From [Phialemoniopsis] sp. UDSM-2020 (lineage: Eukaryota > Ascomycota > Sordariomycetes > Thyridiales > Thyridiaceae), in NCBI GenBank assembly GCA_018873225.1, contig JAEILZ010000002.1:5890001-5954000 (forward strand): DNA of 64,000 bases, given 5' to 3'. The position numbers and the translations under genes were made by a program. The notes beneath the pieces were generated by a model. That model was not told the origin of the DNA. It saw only the letters and a program-made list of their open reading frames with translations, and ran no database searches. Each line of letters begins with the position of its first letter. Position 1 is the stretch's first letter. Below are positions 60,408 to 64,000 of the stretch, piece after piece.

Positions 60408-61040
60408 ATGCCTATGCAACAGCACACCAGCAAGTGGGGAGACCTCACCAAGTGGTTGGACGGTCGTCCGAAGCCCCTTTGCGGTGTGTGCAGCTCGGAG
60501 CTTCGCCTGGGCGACTTGGATCCGGAGAACCGGTTCGCCTGTCCGTCCGGCTGGGGCCATGAAGAAGAGACTATTCTCTGGCCCTGTGGTCACCTCTGCT
60601 GCTATCGATGCTCGATGAAGCAGGTCCCCGAAGAGGATGTTCAGCCCGCTGAGCAGAAGCCTTTCGAGTGTCCGGTGTGCCATTGGGTCCTGCGATTCTC
60701 CGGCTGCGGACATGCGATCCGCGACTATGAGTTTGCCATGTCCCACTTGGAGTGCAGCAAGCCTAGGGAGGGCTGGGCAGCAGCCCTACCTCAAGGGTGG
60801 CCATGCCGGGAATGCCCCCGGGGACACTCCTCGCGTCAGATGGAACAGCCGGCGGAGTCGAACACCGACGTCTCTGAGGAGGAGCTCATGCTAGCTACGG
60901 CAGACTGGAATGGTGAGTCTATCAACGAGGAATGGGCTAATGCGCCTGTAGGAGTGCCCGAACTCTGGACTCGTAAGCCTAGGCGTGGAAAGTGGACTCA
61001 TGAGCCTGCGGGCGGCGACCCCGAGGCGCGCGGGTGGTAA
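60408..61040 (+). CDS. Small RING-like zinc-binding protein
   Basis: A single-exon gene of 210 residues. Cys/His pairs are spaced like a RING or related zinc fold: CGVC, then CPSGWGH, then WPCGHLCCYRCSM and finally CPVCHW. A further C..C pair (WPCRECPRGH) follows near residue 135. The C-terminal third is acidic and then basic, and probably disordered. RING proteins commonly act as ubiquitin ligases, but the first ligand spacing is not canonical and no partner is visible. The WPCGHLCCYRC core resembles fungal RING proteins. The gene has a clear TATA box and A-rich leader. Confidence 0.75.
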   Translation: MPMQQHTSKWGDLTKWLDGRPKPLCGVCSSELRLGDLDPENRFACPSGWGHEEETILWPCGHLCCYRCSMKQVPEEDVQPAEQKPFECPVCHWVLRFSGCGHAIRDYEFAMSHLECSKPREGWAAALPQGWPCRECPRGHSSRQMEQPAESNTDVSEEELMLATADWNGESINEEWANAPVGVPELWTRKPRRGKWTHEPAGGDPEARGW

Positions 61041-61734
61041 TAGCCTTCCTCGGAACTTTACGCAACTCTAACTGCTGAGTTGCAACACTTGTCCGACGGA
61101 CATACCGGTCCTTGGGCGTAGAGTCCTCGGCAGACCGAAGCTGAGGCATTAGCTGGGAAGCAAATACAGGCTATATACGGCTTGTCTTCTCAACTACAAG
61201 ATAAATGATAGAGAATGCAATACAATACTCTGTCGCAACCTTTCTGAGTGTTCCTTCAAGTTTCCCGATTACACATTTTCGACACCGATTGAAAATGCTG
61301 ATATTAGTGGTGCTCTCAACAACAGTTGACCTGACTCGAGGCCTGATAGTGTTCCTTGAGCTTTAAGCAATGTACATCAAGTTATTTTACCCCTCCCAAG
61401 TCAAGAAACCACCATCTCTGAAGCAATTTACGAAGGGGATATGCTCAAAAAGCATGACAAAAGTTCTAGAAGACGTGAAAATGTACAAGCCAGGATCGTC
61501 GACTACAAGTCAGATACCACATCTGTGTTTTCAAGTACTGGAAAACTGCCATTGTGTCTTTAGAACACGGGTATTGTGTTCATTGTGTTGTATAAGCTGT
61601 GTTGGTATACTGTGTCGCAATTAGTAGTCCAACCTAAAGGCAAGCCGGTTGATGTTGATCATCAGACAAGATCGAGGATCCCACTTTCAGGCCAAAGTCA
61701 GCAAGATTTCACCTTCGGCTTCTGACTTCCTGAA
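61041..61734. other. Convergent 3' flanks, 694 bp
   Basis: AT-rich; no gene or repeat recognised. Confidence 0.5.
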
Positions 61735-63281
61735 CTAGACAGGTGATCGGATTAGTATGTCTCGCGGTTTGAAAGATCTTCCGAGGCCACCTAAGATACA
61801 CTTACATGATCGTGCGAAGTCAAACGCAATGGGCAGCGTGGATGACACAGCAACAATTTGACCCAGAGTCCAGCCCTCCCGGAGTGGATCCACTCCCAAT
61901 CCATTGAGTCTTGCGAATCTGAACCTCTCATAGAAATACAAAGGTACGGCAGCCGATGCTGTCAGTATCATCACATCGCAGATTCTCATGACGTCTGAAA
62001 CTGGGTGAACTTCTCTCTGTCGGTCGATGAAGTTTCGGCACATCACACAGATCTCCGAGTTGTCCATACTGAAAGTCCGCCGAGGGATGGGTTGCCTGGC
62101 TGCGTGATGGTAGTAGAGGAGACTCAGGCCCGTAAATACCAGGCGAGCTGCTCCGTACCCTGCACATGTAATCATGAAAATGTAAATCATCCTCTCGTCG
62201 CCAGCGTACTGGAACCTGCATATGTCGTTCGAAAAGCGCTCGACGAGAGACAGTGAAGGTCCCATGATTGCTTTGGCAATGAATGGCCAGGAACCCAAAA
62301 GCACGATGCTCAGTATGTTGAGTACCTTTAACAATGCCCAAGCTTTCGGTCGCTCTGCGAAGAGTGAATTACGGCTGTTCCGGACCTTGATGGAGGTATG
62401 TTTTTGCGTCTGAAGTGGACAACATATTGGATCTGTTGAAACTTGAGCTGCACGCCGCAAGCAGGCTCCAACCCGGCAAACTAGAAGCGAAGAGCTGAAG
62501 AGACAAACAGAGAGCCAAAGAGTAAGGAGAAAGTCTTTGCAAAAAATGTTCACTGAGCCCCTAGATCTCAAGTAATAGACTATGAGTGCCACTGGGAGCG
62601 CAATGTTCGAGATTGTAAGGGCCATGGCGAAACTCGGTAGTACGCGTTGAACGCAAGCGCTCATTCGAACGAGGCCAGATTTGGGGCGGCCGTAAAGCCT
62701 TGGGATGGCCTCAGCAACGGCAAGAACGCCAAATGCGACGAGAAGAAAGGTCTGAAATAGTATGAAAATGTTGATCTGTAGTTTCATGCCACTATTAGTC
62801 TAATACGGTAGCAATCATGAACTGGAAAACTCACTCCGGGTCCGTTCAGGTCTGCTAGTTGTTCCACCTGGGGACTGAGACCACATGCGACGTATGGACA
62901 CGCTTGAATTGGTGCTTTGATCACCAGGTCGAAGTATGATGGATTGGGCATCGAAGTTGTGTCGTTGGAGTCGCTAAGTGATATGCCATTGATCACACTG
63001 GCGTAGACCAGCCTTTCTTGGAGCTCCCAGTCAAGGATCTGGCCCATCGTCGGTAAAGATCTCTCGGCCTGCGGAAGGGCTTGTCGAAAGTAAGCCTCTG
63101 TAATCGTCTCGTCCATGGAACGAGGAACCCAGAATGTTGCATTGTCCTCGATTCCGATTGGAGGTTTGGTAAGCCGACCAGCCTCAATACTGAACCATTC
63201 ATGCACGAAAGCATTGACGAGAGTGCAGTCCGAGAAATTGAGGACTGCGAACTCTGGAGCGACCCAAGTTTGGCTTTGCAT
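61735..63281 (-). CDS. Polytopic membrane protein with extracellular N-terminal domain, unknown function
   Basis: Exons in transcript order are 63281-62835 and 62799-61735, giving 503 residues. The first exon encodes a soluble domain with N-glycosylation sites and a conserved-looking end, CPYVACGLSPQVEQLADLNGPG. The second exon encodes about seven hydrophobic helices, starting INIFILFQTFLLVAFGVLAVAEAI and ending near QIVAVSSTLPIAF. The layout resembles fungal integral membrane proteins with an extracellular domain, some receptor-like, but I cannot assign a family. The only splice that keeps one frame uses a 35-nt intron (62800-62834), which is very short. Alternatively two separate genes exist, or the true start lies in an exon further upstream. 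Confidence 0.65.
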
Positions 63282-64000
63282 TGTAGGAAATAATTGGTCA
63301 AGGCGAAGAGATTGGTTCGGTGCGGTTGCGTTTACAGGTCAAGTGCTGTGCTATGCTGCTTCTGCTGCAGCTCATGCTCGCCTTCTCCGAACAGCTTCGG
63401 CCCCAAGGTATCTATATGTAATTTCCATCTTCGACGGGTCTGGCTCGGTGACTGTATACGAAACACCGACTCAGTCTTGGGGGCTATTGAGCCTCCCGTT
63501 CCGCCTCGCGGGTTCCGAAACAGCACAAGATCGCTTGGAGGAGGTCATATTTACCAGCTGCGTTGTCTTCTGTTGCTGTTCGAGGGTGTATCGAACCCGA
63601 TGGAGGTTCCACTGTATACCAATCAGATTGGGCCACAGGATTCAGAAGGTGTGGCTGGATCATATGCATGTTTCCTTCCCTCCAATACCCGCGGCTACCT
63701 TGGCGCTTCCAAGGTTGCCTTAGTCAACAGACAGGGCGCTCGGATGGCGCCTTATCAATCTGCACATTCCGTTGCAGCGGATCAAAGTCAGGGGTTGCAT
63801 TTTGGGTGGCACTACCTCCAGGCTGCGCCTTGTTCGATCGTCCAGTTAGGGGCAATTGGGGACTACCAAGACTGCAAATGGGGCAGTAGACGGCAGCACT
63901 ACACCCTTTTTCAGCTGCGAGTAATCACGACTGGGGTGTTTTCAAAACGTCAATGAGCAAGCAGACCTCCTTCGGCCTTACCGTGGCGGAATGCAGGACA
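63282..64000. other. Window end, no supported gene
   Basis: Two overlapping plus-strand frames (63115-63723 and 63294-63956) lack motifs and are not called. The region is probably the promoter of the membrane protein. Confidence 0.4.

Noticed and set aside
63115..63956. Two overlapping plus-strand frames near the window end
   Set aside because: They overlap each other and the 5' end of the membrane protein gene, use poor starts and show no domain.

Overview
The window is nuclear DNA of a filamentous ascomycete (Pezizomycotina, most likely a Sordariomycete; the class is an inference). The evidence is many short introns of about 50-80 nt with GTRNGT donors, CTRAY-like branch sites and CAG/TAG acceptors; Zn2Cys6 transcription factors; large MFS permeases; and a multimodular fungal NRPS. 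I rebuilt gene models by joining reading frames across splice sites and checking that phase and total length agree. No CRISPR, prophage, insertion sequence or convincing tRNA was seen.

Region 1 (1-25.3 kb) looks like a secondary-metabolite locus. A four-module NRPS (A-T-C four times, 5' end outside the window) ends in a fungal cyclising-type condensation domain. Downstream is a siderophore-type MFS transporter whose long upstream region holds four perfect ATCWGATAA words, the consensus of the fungal iron-responsive GATA repressor. Next come an HD-domain protein, a FAD monooxygenase divergent from a Zn2Cys6 regulator, and a hexose-type transporter. Together these suggest an iron-regulated non-ribosomal peptide, although the synthetase layout differs from classical hydroxamate siderophore synthetases. 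The adenylation domain of the last module lacks the aspartate that normally holds the alpha-amino group.

Region 2 (25.7-44.5 kb) is gene-poor and mixed. It has a single-span Cys-rich membrane protein, two related C2H2-type zinc-finger genes in the same orientation, a decayed 5' fragment of a FAD monooxygenase, and an HPP-family membrane protein. It ends in a likely aromatic-compound catabolic block: an intact FAD monooxygenase related to the decayed copy, an allantoate/nicotinate-type MFS permease and a Zn2Cys6 regulator.

Region 3 (45.1-50.6 kb) is a compact three-gene unit: a PhyH-type dioxygenase, a Zn2Cys6 regulator with two consecutive zinc clusters, and a divergent sugar transporter. 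All three promoters carry the word CCGTCGCTT or its complement, once as a perfect 12-10-12 inverted repeat, which suggests a self-contained regulon.

Region 4 (50.9-64 kb) holds surface or secreted enzymes: a membrane-anchored multicopper oxidase whose fourth copper-ligand blocks can only be read in frame through a two-nucleotide micro-exon, a heme-thiolate (chloroperoxidase-like) peroxidase, an unknown protein, a GPI-type serine carboxypeptidase, a RING-like protein and a polytopic membrane protein.
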